Below are positions 1-7,523 of a stretch of DNA of 64,000 nt, piece after piece. The stretch spans positions 1-64,000 of the forward strand of contig CAYOVH010000004.1 in NCBI GenBank assembly GCA_964407405.1, read 5' to 3'. Numbering within the stretch: position 1 is the stretch's first letter; each line of letters starts with the position of its first letter. Position numbers and translations under genes: made by a program. Below the pieces are notes generated by a model. That model ran no database searches. It was not told the DNA's origin and was given only the letters and a program-made list of their open reading frames with translations. Source of the DNA: JASLCR01 sp964407405. Its GTDB lineage: Bacteria > Patescibacteriota > Saccharimonadia > Saccharimonadales > Saccharimonadaceae.

Positions 1-645
1 CGCTTTCCTTTGTATGAATGGCTGGCTACGGCATTTATCATGGTGCTGATTGTCAGTAATATAGCCAGTGTTAAAGTGGTATCAATCGGCAGTATTGTTT
101 TTGATGCTGGCACAATCTTATTTCCGCTATCGTATGTGATTGGCGACATTATCACTGAAGTTTATGGATTTCGACGCATGAGAAGTTTGCTGATCAAAGG
201 TATTGTCATGTTGCTCGTGACATCACTAACGTTCTGGATTGTCGGCATATTGCCACCCTCAGCCGACTGGGCGCTACAGGGGTCATATGATGATATTTTG
301 GGTGTAGTCTGGCGTATTGTCTTTGCGAGTATTGTTGCGATCTTTGTCGGCGAGCTGATAAATAGCTACATTCTTGCTAGGATGAAAATTGCTTCAAAAG
401 GCAAGCGCCTGTGGCAGCGTATCATCAGTTCGTCTGCAGTTGGCAATGCCGTAGACACGACGATCTTTTCGGTCATCGCATTTGCCGGGACGTTGTCACT
501 GGGTACGTTACTACAACTTATTATTTCGGTCTATTGTATCAAGATGATCATTGAAGTTGCCGTTTCGCCGTTGACGATGCGCTTGATTAGCTATGTCAAA
601 AAGAGTGAAAAGCTCGATACATTTGAAGAGCCGCGTCTATTCTAG
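1..645 (+). CDS. yhhQ: Queuosine precursor transporter, QueT/YhhQ (DUF165) family, 5' end missing
   Basis: Integral membrane importer expected to bring in a queuosine precursor (preQ0, preQ1 or queuine; which one cannot be told from sequence). The reading frame is open to the first base of the window, so the gene starts upstream and the TTG at 10 is probably not the start. The visible 211+ residues hold about six hydrophobic segments with family-like features: SNIASVKVV near the N-terminus, the FDAGTILFPLSYVIGD stretch and EVYGFRRMR. Its 3' end overlaps the 3' end of the convergent tgt gene by 9 bp. With tgt and queA next door, it makes a compact queuosine salvage locus. Confidence 0.85.
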   Translation, partial: RFPLYEWLATAFIMVLIVSNIASVKVVSIGSIVFDAGTILFPLSYVIGDIITEVYGFRRMRSLLIKGIVMLLVTSLTFWIVGILPPSADWALQGSYDDILGVVWRIVFASIVAIFVGELINSYILARMKIASKGKRLWQRIISSSAVGNAVDTTIFSVIAFAGTLSLGTLLQLIISVYCIKMIIEVAVSPLTMRLISYVKKSEKLDTFEEPRLF

Positions 646-1884
646 CGTGACACCAGCGGGAAGATTGCCCTTGTAATAACGCTTCAAAAAACTCTCCTTA
701 AGATCGTAAAAGCTACCATCAATGATTGATTCACGAATACGATCAACCGTGCTCACCACAAAACGCTCGTTGTGAATGCTAGCGAGCGTAAAGCCGAGCA
801 TTTCGTCTGATTTCAAGAGGTGATTGACATACGCCTTAGTGTAATTTGCGCATGTATAGCAGTCGCACTCGGCATCGATCGGAGTAAAGTCCTCCTTGTA
901 TTGCTGGTTGCGGATATTGATACGGCCGTCGTAGGTAAACAGCGATCCATTGCGTGCTTGGCGGGTTGGTGCTACGCAGTCAAATGTATCGACGCCATAC
1001 TCAACACCTAGGAAAAGGTCGGCTGGGTGTGCACCCATACCCAGAAGATGTCGCGGCTTGCCCTCTGGCAAGGTTTCATCAATCCAGCGTATGACCGTAC
1101 TGATTTCACCAGGCTCGAAGACACCGCCGATGCCATAGCCATCAAACTCTCGCCCACCAAGAAGACTTGCCGACTTCTTGCGCAGCTCCTCACTTCGTGC
1201 ACCCTGTACGACGCCATAGAGGGCTTGCAATGGCTCGCCGCGCTGCTCATGCTCGGCATTGAGTTCATTGTGTCGTGCAAGACATCGCTCGGCCCACGCA
1301 TATGTGCGGTCGACTGCTTCAACCAAATAGTCATGTTCGGCCAGAGGAGCGGGGCACTCATCAAAGGCCATATGAATGTCTGCGCCGATCTTGTGCTGCA
1401 GCTCCATGCTTGATTCCGGTGTCATTAGTAGCTTTTGTCCATCAAGGTGTGAGCGAAAGTGAGCACCTTTTTCAGTGATCTTCACAAGCTGTTCGGCGGA
1501 TTTTTTTGCAAGAGATGCATCCCCCTTCTCGGTGTGCGCCACGGCGTCGATACCTTTTTTATATGCCACGCCAAGGCTAAATACCTGAAAGCCGCCGCTG
1601 TCGGTAAATGTCGGTCCGTCATAATTCATAAATTTTCCAAGCCCACCAGCTTTTTGCACAACGTCTGCGCCAGGGCGAAGCATCAGGTGGTAGGTATTGG
1701 CGAGGATTGACTGGCCACCAAATGCTTTGACCTGTTCGACCGTCAATGTTTTTACGGTCGCTTTTGTGCCGCCAACGATAAATGCCGGCGTCTGAATATC
1801 ACCATGGGGCGTACGGATGACACCAGCGCGGGCTAGGGTGCCAGATAGTCTATGGGTGATGTCAAATTCGAGAGCTTTTTTCAT
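637..1884 (-). CDS. tgt: tRNA-guanine transglycosylase (queuine/preQ1 tRNA-ribosyltransferase)
   Basis: Exchanges guanine-34 of GUN-anticodon tRNAs for preQ1 in bacteria. 415 aa, near the usual length. The substrate loop reads FTDSGGFQVFSLG, with the Asp of the active-site DSGGFQ. The C-terminal zinc site is visible as CDCYTC followed by a His in ASIHNERF. The ATG start at 1884 lies 7 nt from the queA stop and carries a -10-like box (TATAAG on the minus strand, 1891-1896) six nt upstream, so it may also be transcribed separately from queA. The tRNA-His(GTG) gene in this window is a likely substrate. Confidence 0.95.
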   Translation of the reverse strand: MKKALEFDITHRLSGTLARAGVIRTPHGDIQTPAFIVGGTKATVKTLTVEQVKAFGGQSILANTYHLMLRPGADVVQKAGGLGKFMNYDGPTFTDSGGFQVFSLGVAYKKGIDAVAHTEKGDASLAKKSAEQLVKITEKGAHFRSHLDGQKLLMTPESSMELQHKIGADIHMAFDECPAPLAEHDYLVEAVDRTYAWAERCLARHNELNAEHEQRGEPLQALYGVVQGARSEELRKKSASLLGGREFDGYGIGGVFEPGEISTVIRWIDETLPEGKPRHLLGMGAHPADLFLGVEYGVDTFDCVAPTRQARNGSLFTYDGRINIRNQQYKEDFTPIDAECDCYTCANYTKAYVNHLLKSDEMLGFTLASIHNERFVVSTVDRIRESIIDGSFYDLKESFLKRYYKGNLPAGVTLE

Positions 1885-1891
1885 TCTGTTC

Positions 1892-2923
1892 TTATAGTAT
1901 CAACATTGAGTCGCCGTAGCTAAAGAATTTATATTTTTCAGCAATTGCGTGTTCATAGGCGGGTTTGAGTTTATCCCAGCCGGCAAAGGCAGCGGTGAGC
2001 ATCAGGACAGTACTTTCTGGCATATGGAAGTTCGTCAGCAAACCGTCGATGGTTTTGAACTGGTAGCCGGGATATATAAAAATATCCGCCTCGCCGCTGA
2101 TGTTACGTGGCGGCTGATCAAGAATTTCTTTGTGTGCGTATTCCAGTGTGCGTGCGATTGTAGTGCCAAGCGCTATGACACGATTAGAAGACTTTTTGGC
2201 ATGCTGAATAGCTTCGACGGTAGATTTTGGGATTTCAAAATATTCTTCGTGCATATGGTGTTGGGTGACGTCATCGACGCGGATTGGCAGGAACGTACCG
2301 AGTCCGACGTGTAATGTGGCATTGACGACAATGACGCCTTTTTGCTTGAGAGTACCTAAGGTAGCCTCAGTCATATTTAGGCTAGCGGTCGGTGCGGCTA
2401 CCGATCCTTGCTGTGCGGCAAAGATAGTCTGGTAGCGTTCGACATCATCCTGTGTTGCTTGTCTCTTCATGTAAGGAGGAAGTGGAACAGAACCGTATTC
2501 ATCAGCAATCTTCAGCAAGTCGCGCTCACTTTTAACAACTGCAAGCCCACCACCTAAGATTTCAGTCACCTCTAGCGTGTCATTGCCGACTTTCAAATTA
2601 TCGCCTACACTCAGCCGTCGCCGATAGATAACCTTGTGGGTGTGCCAGTCATCACTTTGACCATGTTTTTCGACAAGGATGAGCTCGCGCGTGGCACCAT
2701 TTGAAACTTTTTTTGTCATGAGCCGTGCTTTGATGACTCTGGTGTCATTGATCACCAAAACGTCGCCGGGGTTTAGGTAGTCGATGCAGTCCGCGTACGA
2801 ACGATCAGCAATATCGCTAGTCTGCCGATCGAGGACTAGCAATCGCGCTTGGCCGCGAACTCTTGGTGGTTTATCAGCGATCAGTCTGTCGGGAATCTCA
2901 TAGTGAAAATCAGAAGTTTGCAC
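1892..2923 (-). CDS. queA: S-adenosylmethionine:tRNA ribosyltransferase-isomerase QueA
   Basis: Transfers the ribosyl part of SAM to preQ1-34 in tRNA to give epoxyqueuosine, the step after Tgt. 343 aa, full length for the family. Typical segments are YEIPDRLIADKPP at the N-terminus, LVINDTRVIKARL, and the C-terminal NFHMPESTVLMLTAAFAG. The start is GTG at 2923, seven nt after a TACAAT box on the minus strand, so the mRNA is probably leaderless. It precedes tgt with a 7-nt gap. No queG/queH or preQ0 synthesis genes are in the window, consistent with salvage; they could lie elsewhere. Confidence 0.95.
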   Translation of the reverse strand: MQTSDFHYEIPDRLIADKPPRVRGQARLLVLDRQTSDIADRSYADCIDYLNPGDVLVINDTRVIKARLMTKKVSNGATRELILVEKHGQSDDWHTHKVIYRRRLSVGDNLKVGNDTLEVTEILGGGLAVVKSERDLLKIADEYGSVPLPPYMKRQATQDDVERYQTIFAAQQGSVAAPTASLNMTEATLGTLKQKGVIVVNATLHVGLGTFLPIRVDDVTQHHMHEEYFEIPKSTVEAIQHAKKSSNRVIALGTTIARTLEYAHKEILDQPPRNISGEADIFIYPGYQFKTIDGLLTNFHMPESTVLMLTAAFAGWDKLKPAYEHAIAEKYKFFSYGDSMLIL

Positions 2924-2993
2924 GTACTCTATTGTACTACGAAGTGAGAGTCATGCGAACTTGCTGGCATGAGGGCATGCTATGACTACAGTT

Positions 2994-3548
2994 TTAGTTA
3001 TCATAGAGGTATTTTTTGCGAATCAATGTGTAGCCAATGCTCAGGAGATGTCCTGGTGTATGTAGTACAATTTTCTGCGTACCGTTGATCTTGCTGTGCT
3101 TTACGGCGACGACGTCATCCAGGGTCGAATAGACGGTGGTAATACACTGGCGTTTCTCTTTTGGCAGCTGTGGTACAATCTCATCAACTGCCAGCAAGAG
3201 AGGATAGAGTGCCGGATTGTGTCGGCGGCGAACAACATGTATGTCGGACGCACCGTGATTGTAGCCACAAATAGTCACGACACTATGTATCTTAGGCTGA
3301 CGCCAAAAGGTAAGTAGCACCATTGGACCGCCAGCACTTTCTCCTACCAAGACTATCTTTTCATCTTTGATCGATTGTAGTATCTTGGCGATGCGGGCAT
3401 ATTTCTGCTCGTAAGTTTCAGACTTGTCTGCCCAGCGCATAGGGACGAGAGTGACACGCGAGTTATGACTTCTCCACCGCAAAAGCACAATGCGGCGCAG
3501 GAAATCAAATCGATCGCCAAGTCCCGGTATGTAGATATAGTGAATCAT
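2994..3548 (-). CDS. Small alpha/beta hydrolase, RBBP9/YdeN-like
   Basis: 184-aa serine hydrolase of unknown substrate. The catalytic triad can be assigned: Ser in VLVGESAGGPM, Asp in YSTLDDVV, and His in HTPGHLLS near the C-terminus. No signal peptide, so cytoplasmic. The short length and lack of a lid fit the RBBP9/YdeN group. A TATAAT on the minus strand lies 15 nt before the ATG. Function within the neighbourhood is unknown. Confidence 0.7.
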   Translation of the reverse strand: MIHYIYIPGLGDRFDFLRRIVLLRWRSHNSRVTLVPMRWADKSETYEQKYARIAKILQSIKDEKIVLVGESAGGPMVLLTFWRQPKIHSVVTICGYNHGASDIHVVRRRHNPALYPLLLAVDEIVPQLPKEKRQCITTVYSTLDDVVAVKHSKINGTQKIVLHTPGHLLSIGYTLIRKKYLYDN

Positions 3549-3578
3549 AGGCCGCCATAGTTAATTATACAATCAAAA

Positions 3579-3599
3579 ATACCGGTGATCAGCCGGTAT
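3579..3599. terminator. Perfect 7-bp hairpin in the 3549-3840 gap
   Basis: ATACCGG and CCGGTAT form a perfect stem around a 7-nt loop. On the minus strand it is followed by TTTTTG, so it would act best on minus-strand transcripts, upstream of the hydrolase promoter. The rest of the 290-bp gap holds no convincing gene; short ORFs there have no recognisable features. Confidence 0.4.
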
Positions 3600-3840
3600 C
3601 TTTGCATCCTTGCAAGGAATGTTATACTCTTACGGCCCTTTCCTCAATTGTTTATCGGAATGTGCCCCGAGCCAGGTGTAAGTGTTTCTTTTGGAGATTA
3701 CTTACTACTTGCCAGAGTACTTTACCATATGCGGTTTGTCAAGACTTCTTCGTCTTTTTTGGGCCTAATCAAAAAATACGTTGAGTTGATGGCACCAAAC
3801 CATTTATAATATTTCCTGATAGTTTCATAACATACAGAAA

Positions 3841-4830
3841 GTGAATATGGACCCAGCAAACGAACCGACCGATATTTTCCTGTGGGCAAATCAAGTTGAT
3901 GCAGACAAAAAAGACCTCGACATTGAACTCTTTGTTTTTAATAAAAATTATACGCCGTACAGTATGCGGTTTTCGGCAGCGCTCGACAACAATATCCGTC
4001 TCCTATTTCTGTACGACATAGTAAATGATGTCAATCTTGGTGCTGGCACGGGCCTAAGTGTGCGTGACTACGAGCTATCTGATGCGGAGGACAACGTATT
4101 ACTGCGTACTGAGCTTGATAAGGTGCCAAGAGCCACTACGCTCATCAACTTCATCGAGTCGCAGCGCTCTGAGATTGAAGAATTCAATGAAGAAGACCAT
4201 GAGTTCAAACATATGAAGGGTATGCTGGTGTGCTTTACCAAGAAAGATTCAACCACCAAGCCATTCTATATCGTTAAAGGTATTCAGCAGACAAATAGCC
4301 TGAAAGGGACAGTATCATGGGAGATCAATGGTGGCGCAGCGGGGCCATTCAAGGCCGATATTGGTCTCAAGGTACCAAGTGATAGCCACGTACTGATTGT
4401 AAATGACGATATTTTCATTTTCAATCAGCGAAAGTTTGAGACACTATTTCAATACAACTACAAAAAACAGCTGCTAGCGGATGCAAAGGTAGCCGAGATC
4501 GAAAAGCAGTACAAGCTTAGCTTCCCAGATGATATGGACCTGCAGATGCTCGTGCGCGATCGCAAAAAGATCGTCAACAAGCTTCAAAAACTTGAGATCG
4601 GTGCCGTCCCGCAGGAAAAAGTGATTGATTATGCTGATGATATGCAGTTGGAATTAATGACAGACGACAACGGAGCGATCATTATCATGGATGCAGGTGA
4701 TCTTGATACATTCGTCAATCTCATCAACGAAGACTACATCACCTCAGAAATCACTGGCAAACGCTACGAGATCAAGAGCAAAAGGCTGCTCGACGAGCCA
4801 GATGGCGGTGAGCCGCCACGCGGCATATAG
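3841..4830 (+). CDS. DUF4868 / KwaB-like protein
   Basis: 329-aa soluble protein. It resembles the DUF4868 family, whose best-known member is KwaB of the Kiwa anti-phage system, which acts at the membrane with KwaA. The resemblance is strongest in the C-terminal half: a strand-rich stretch (SHVLIVNDDIFIFN) followed by RKFETLFQYNYKKQLL and a helical region. The N-terminus (DIELFVFNKN) is also typical. The start is GTG 3841 or ATG 3847; there is no clear Shine-Dalgarno. A four-helix membrane protein gene follows after 18 bp, which is why a Kiwa-type pair is considered. Recognition is by eye. Confidence 0.5.
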   Translation: MNMDPANEPTDIFLWANQVDADKKDLDIELFVFNKNYTPYSMRFSAALDNNIRLLFLYDIVNDVNLGAGTGLSVRDYELSDAEDNVLLRTELDKVPRATTLINFIESQRSEIEEFNEEDHEFKHMKGMLVCFTKKDSTTKPFYIVKGIQQTNSLKGTVSWEINGGAAGPFKADIGLKVPSDSHVLIVNDDIFIFNQRKFETLFQYNYKKQLLADAKVAEIEKQYKLSFPDDMDLQMLVRDRKKIVNKLQKLEIGAVPQEKVIDYADDMQLELMTDDNGAIIIMDAGDLDTFVNLINEDYITSEITGKRYEIKSKRLLDEPDGGEPPRGI

Positions 4831-4834
4831 CTTT

Positions 4835-4848
4835 GCTATAATCGGCCT
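4835..4848 (+). promoter_or_regulatory. Extended -10 promoter, leaderless
   Basis: TGcTATAAT (hexamer 4837-4842; the TG starts at 4834) ends six nt before the ATG at 4849. Transcription would start at or within a base or two of the start codon. There is no recognisable -35. It gives the small membrane protein its own promoter just after the KwaB-like gene. It is one of the clearest examples of an architecture repeated through the window. Confidence 0.6.
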
Positions 4849-5196
4849 ATGGACTACACATTGATTATTGCGTTTCTTGCCTTTTTTGGTGCACTGCAGC
4901 TGTGCAACAAATTCAATGTAAGCCCAGGCTTGAGCTCCAGTGTTGCGGTGGGTGTTCCTTTCGTCGTTAACCTGTGCCTGAAGTGGATATATGTCATAGG
5001 TTACAAACTACCGCTGTTCGAAAATCTATTTTCACTTGTCACGATGCTCAGTGTCGCAGTGCAGTTTGTCGTTGCATTTTTTGTCTTTCGCAAAATCCAG
5101 AGCGAGGATCGTCTTGGTGTGTTTATGGCATGGGGAGTAGCCGGATCTATTGTGGTAATCCTCGGCGTTCCGCTCGTCCTCTCTTTCCTGCTCTAG
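4849..5196 (+). CDS. Small four-helix membrane protein beside the KwaB-like gene
   Basis: 115 aa with four hydrophobic segments at roughly residues 3-20, 30-50, 60-81 and 92-114, and short loops. I do not recognise a family. KwaA of Kiwa is also a small four-helix membrane protein but is longer, and kwaA usually precedes kwaB, so gene order and size both differ here. It could equally be an unrelated membrane protein. Confidence 0.5.
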   Translation: MDYTLIIAFLAFFGALQLCNKFNVSPGLSSSVAVGVPFVVNLCLKWIYVIGYKLPLFENLFSLVTMLSVAVQFVVAFFVFRKIQSEDRLGVFMAWGVAGSIVVILGVPLVLSFLL

Positions 5197-5321
5197 CCAT
5201 GTCGGATTCTTGACATCTAAACCTTCTTTCAAATAGTCTTTCAGATTATGCGGGCCATCTCCTATGCCTCATGGCGTGGCTTATCTTGCCAACAGGGGCA
5301 GAGAAGGCTAAACTATACACT

Positions 5322-5870
5322 ATGTATAGAAATGCTAAAGCTTTCACTATAGTAGAACTTCTCATCGTGATAGTTATCATCGCCGTACTAGCTACTATTA
5401 GCGTCTTTGTGTACAGCGGCATGCAAGTCCGAGCAAAGAACACTGCTCAGTCTACAGCCGCCGCTGCTTATATAAGGTTGCTGAGACTATATAAGATCCA
5501 GAACGGTACATGGCCTACAGGGCCGGGCTGCTTAGGAGGAAACAATATTGACACAGATAGCGATGGTATAGCCGATTGCGGCGATAATGCCGCTACCAAG
5601 GTCAATCCCACATTACTAGCCCAACTAAAAACAGTCGGGACGCTACCTGATGTTGTAACCGACCAGATTGAGGGCACCTCGGGCACTAAAAGCGCTGGCA
5701 TTCGATACTGGGGTGTCCAAGTCGATGGCACCGTTTTGTTTACGTGGTATGTGAGGGGTAGTGCGACTGCTTGCAATCCACCTTCTGGTATTGTCTATAG
5801 CTTCATCTCTGGCAATGACGGGCAGAGGGGCTGGTGCCAACTTAAAATGATAGGGGACGCCGATTCCTAG
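5322..5870 (+). CDS. Type IV prepilin-like protein
   Basis: 182 aa. A short basic leader (MYRNAKA) precedes FTIVELLIVIVIIAVLAT, the class III signal cut by prepilin peptidase before Phe, with Glu at +5. The cleavage site is preceded by Ala rather than the usual Gly. The C-terminal domain is soluble, with cysteines that could form a disulfide loop (about residues 61-70) typical of pilins. ATG 5322 is chosen because it gives a normal short leader; an in-frame ATG at 5271 would add 17 residues. Confidence 0.85.
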   Translation: MYRNAKAFTIVELLIVIVIIAVLATISVFVYSGMQVRAKNTAQSTAAAAYIRLLRLYKIQNGTWPTGPGCLGGNNIDTDSDGIADCGDNAATKVNPTLLAQLKTVGTLPDVVTDQIEGTSGTKSAGIRYWGVQVDGTVLFTWYVRGSATACNPPSGIVYSFISGNDGQRGWCQLKMIGDADS

Positions 5871-5906
5871 CGGTTAATCAATGATCTTCCGACCAATAGA
5901 ATTGTC

Positions 5907-6107
5907 TTAGCCAAAGGAAGATAGCAAAGATGCTCCAAACATACCAACGAGTATAGAAAGAATCATTAGACTTACCAGTTTTAGAGTTTGACTCCAGCTC
6001 TGTATTTGATTGCTTCTATAAAAGGGCGACTTTTTGCCAAGTATTCCTATATGTGAAGCTATGATTATCATATTCAACATGATCAAAATTATTAGCAGGG
6101 TATTCAT
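5907..6107 (-). CDS. Small two-helix membrane protein
   Basis: 66 aa with hydrophobic segments at about residues 3-22 and 43-62, separated by a basic loop. No family recognised. The gene is supported by an extended -10 (TGcTAAAAT on the minus strand, 6114-6122) ending six nt before the ATG, the same arrangement as other genes here. Confidence 0.5.
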   Translation of the reverse strand: MNTLLIILIMLNMIIIASHIGILGKKSPFYRSNQIQSWSQTLKLVSLMILSILVGMFGASLLSSFG

Positions 6108-6184
6108 GAGTCCATTTTAGCAGAAAGATTAGAAGTGGGTAGTTTCTCTATCGAGCACTGTTAGTCTTGGCAGCTTGCCCAGTA

Positions 6185-6445
6185 TCAATAACTCCTCTTC
6201 ATAAGTTTGGATAGTGAACTAGGCACCGAGGTTCCCCATTCACCCCTGTTTCTTTGCCTTGATATTGAAGCTAATCTGCGTTTAGCTAAAGCAACAACAA
6301 GCTCTTCCTCCGGGGTTAGTGCCGGCATTTCTTTTACGCGTCGAAGTGCAGTTTGGCCCTCAAGCGCCTCATTGCTATAGGGTAATTCCGGAGTGATAAT
6401 TTGCTCTACTGGCTCTTCGTTTACGGGTGCGGATTCTGCTGTCAT
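6185..6445 (-). CDS. Hypothetical small protein
   Basis: 86 aa from ATG 6445. The N-terminus is acidic and proline-rich (MTAESAPVNEEP), then a helical segment (ALTPEEELVVALAKRRLASI) and a basic tail. No family recognised. The start is chosen because TGgTATACT (minus strand, hexamer 6452-6457) lies exactly six nt upstream. A longer frame to 6508 has no such support. Confidence 0.5.
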   Translation of the reverse strand: MTAESAPVNEEPVEQIITPELPYSNEALEGQTALRRVKEMPALTPEEELVVALAKRRLASISRQRNRGEWGTSVPSSLSKLMKRSY

Positions 6446-6511
6446 AAAGTTAGTATACCAAAATACAAAAAACGGCCCATTCGGGCGGAATTTTCTCGAA
6501 AAGTACATTTT

Positions 6512-6588
6512 TGGTACCCCGGGCTGGGTTCGAACCAGCGACCTTAGGCTTAGAAGTCCTCTGCTCTATCCAGCTGAGCTACCGGGGC
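6512..6588 (-). tRNA. tRNA-Arg(TCT)
   Basis: 77 nt including encoded CCA. The acceptor stem GCCCCGG pairs with CCGGGGT, the D-arm is AGCTCAGCTGGATAGAGC, the anticodon loop CTTCTAA gives TCT, and the T-loop is GTTCGAACC. Confidence 0.95.
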
Positions 6589-6658
6589 ACGGGTACTATT
6601 ATATACTAGAGAGGGTAAACGGTGAATTTATGGCACATTCGCAGTGAATCGGGCTAAA

Positions 6659-7261
6659 CTACAGAATACTCTGTAAAGATTCTGCCTGAGCTTCTACAAA
6701 CCCTAGTTCTGCAATATCGAAAAAGTCGTAGCCATATTGCTTGGCTGTTTGCATGACTCGTTTGCTACGCGGAGCGTTATACAACGCCCACGCTTCGATT
6801 TGGTCCTGAGTTAAGTGCTTGTTTGTAATCCAGTCGTTTTGTCCGAGATGTTCTGTCACTCGCTGCCACTGGGTTGAGTTGCTATCAACGAGGAATACAG
6901 CCTTATGGGGCACACTCAATTGGTCTACATATTGTGGCCAGACATCAACACTTTCTACGATTAGATCATCTTTCCTCTCATGGGAATATGCATGGATGTA
7001 TCGTTCCATAAAGGGCCAAATCACCTCTGCGCGTCGTACAGTTTCGTCAATAGCCTCATCCGTATGCTCTGTGTAGTATTGAATATAGGCTTTCGGATCA
7101 TCTGCGTTGACACCACTTGTGTGAAAAACTGGAAGAACTGGTTTTAAGGCTTGGCGGAATGAATCTCCTGAGAGATATGCAGCATTTGGCAACGCTTTTA
7201 ATAGCCTCTTTGCCAGCATCGACTTCCCGCAACGAGCTCCGCCACCAATCAAATATATCAT
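6659..7261 (-). CDS. P-loop kinase-like protein (AAA_18/Zeta-like)
   Basis: 200-aa NTPase with Walker A GGGARCGKS at residues 6-14 and a likely catalytic Asp in AYLSGDSFRQ. The fold suggests a small-molecule or nucleotide kinase, but the substrate is unknown. No partner antitoxin gene is adjacent, so a zeta-toxin role is not supported. The ATG lies six nt after TATAAT on the minus strand (7268-7273), implying a leaderless mRNA. Confidence 0.65.
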   Translation of the reverse strand: MIYLIGGGARCGKSMLAKRLLKALPNAAYLSGDSFRQALKPVLPVFHTSGVNADDPKAYIQYYTEHTDEAIDETVRRAEVIWPFMERYIHAYSHERKDDLIVESVDVWPQYVDQLSVPHKAVFLVDSNSTQWQRVTEHLGQNDWITNKHLTQDQIEAWALYNAPRSKRVMQTAKQYGYDFFDIAELGFVEAQAESLQSIL

Positions 7262-7329
7262 GTGCTTATTATACTCATATTAATGCAAACAAAAAGTACT
7301 GCATCCCAGTACTTTAAGTATAAGCTCTA

Positions 7330-7404
7330 TGGTGCGGGCGGAGAGAATCGAACTCTCATCACTTGCTTGGAAGGCAGGTATATTAGCCATTATACGACGC
7401 CCGC
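7330..7404 (-). tRNA. tRNA-Gly(TCC)
   Basis: 75 nt with encoded CCA. The acceptor GCGGGCG pairs with CGCCCGC, the anticodon loop CTTCCAA gives TCC, and the T-loop is GTTCGATTC. It lies 3 nt from tRNA-His in the same direction and is probably co-transcribed. Confidence 0.95.
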
Positions 7405-7407
7405 GCT

Positions 7408-7485
7408 TGGGGCGAATGATGGGGATCGAACCCACGACCTTCGGAACCACAACCCGACGCTCTAACCAACTGAGCTACATTCGCC
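7408..7485 (-). tRNA. tRNA-His(GTG)
   Basis: 78 nt counting the encoded G-1 (7485) and CCA. The acceptor GCGAATG pairs with CATTCGC. Discriminator C73 opposite G-1 is the histidine identity pair. The anticodon loop TTGTGGT gives GTG. The anticodon makes it a substrate for the Tgt/QueA pathway at the window's left end. Confidence 0.95.
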
Positions 7486-7523
7486 GTACAAGATAAAATT
7501 GTAGCATATATAACAGAGATAGA

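Noticed and set aside
3585..3809. Two overlapping short ORFs in the gap before the KwaB-like gene
   Set aside because: No start signals, no recognisable features and heavy overlap with each other.
6659..7261. Zeta-type toxin of a toxin-antitoxin pair
   Set aside because: The P-loop is present, but no adjacent antitoxin gene and no clear zeta-specific motif.
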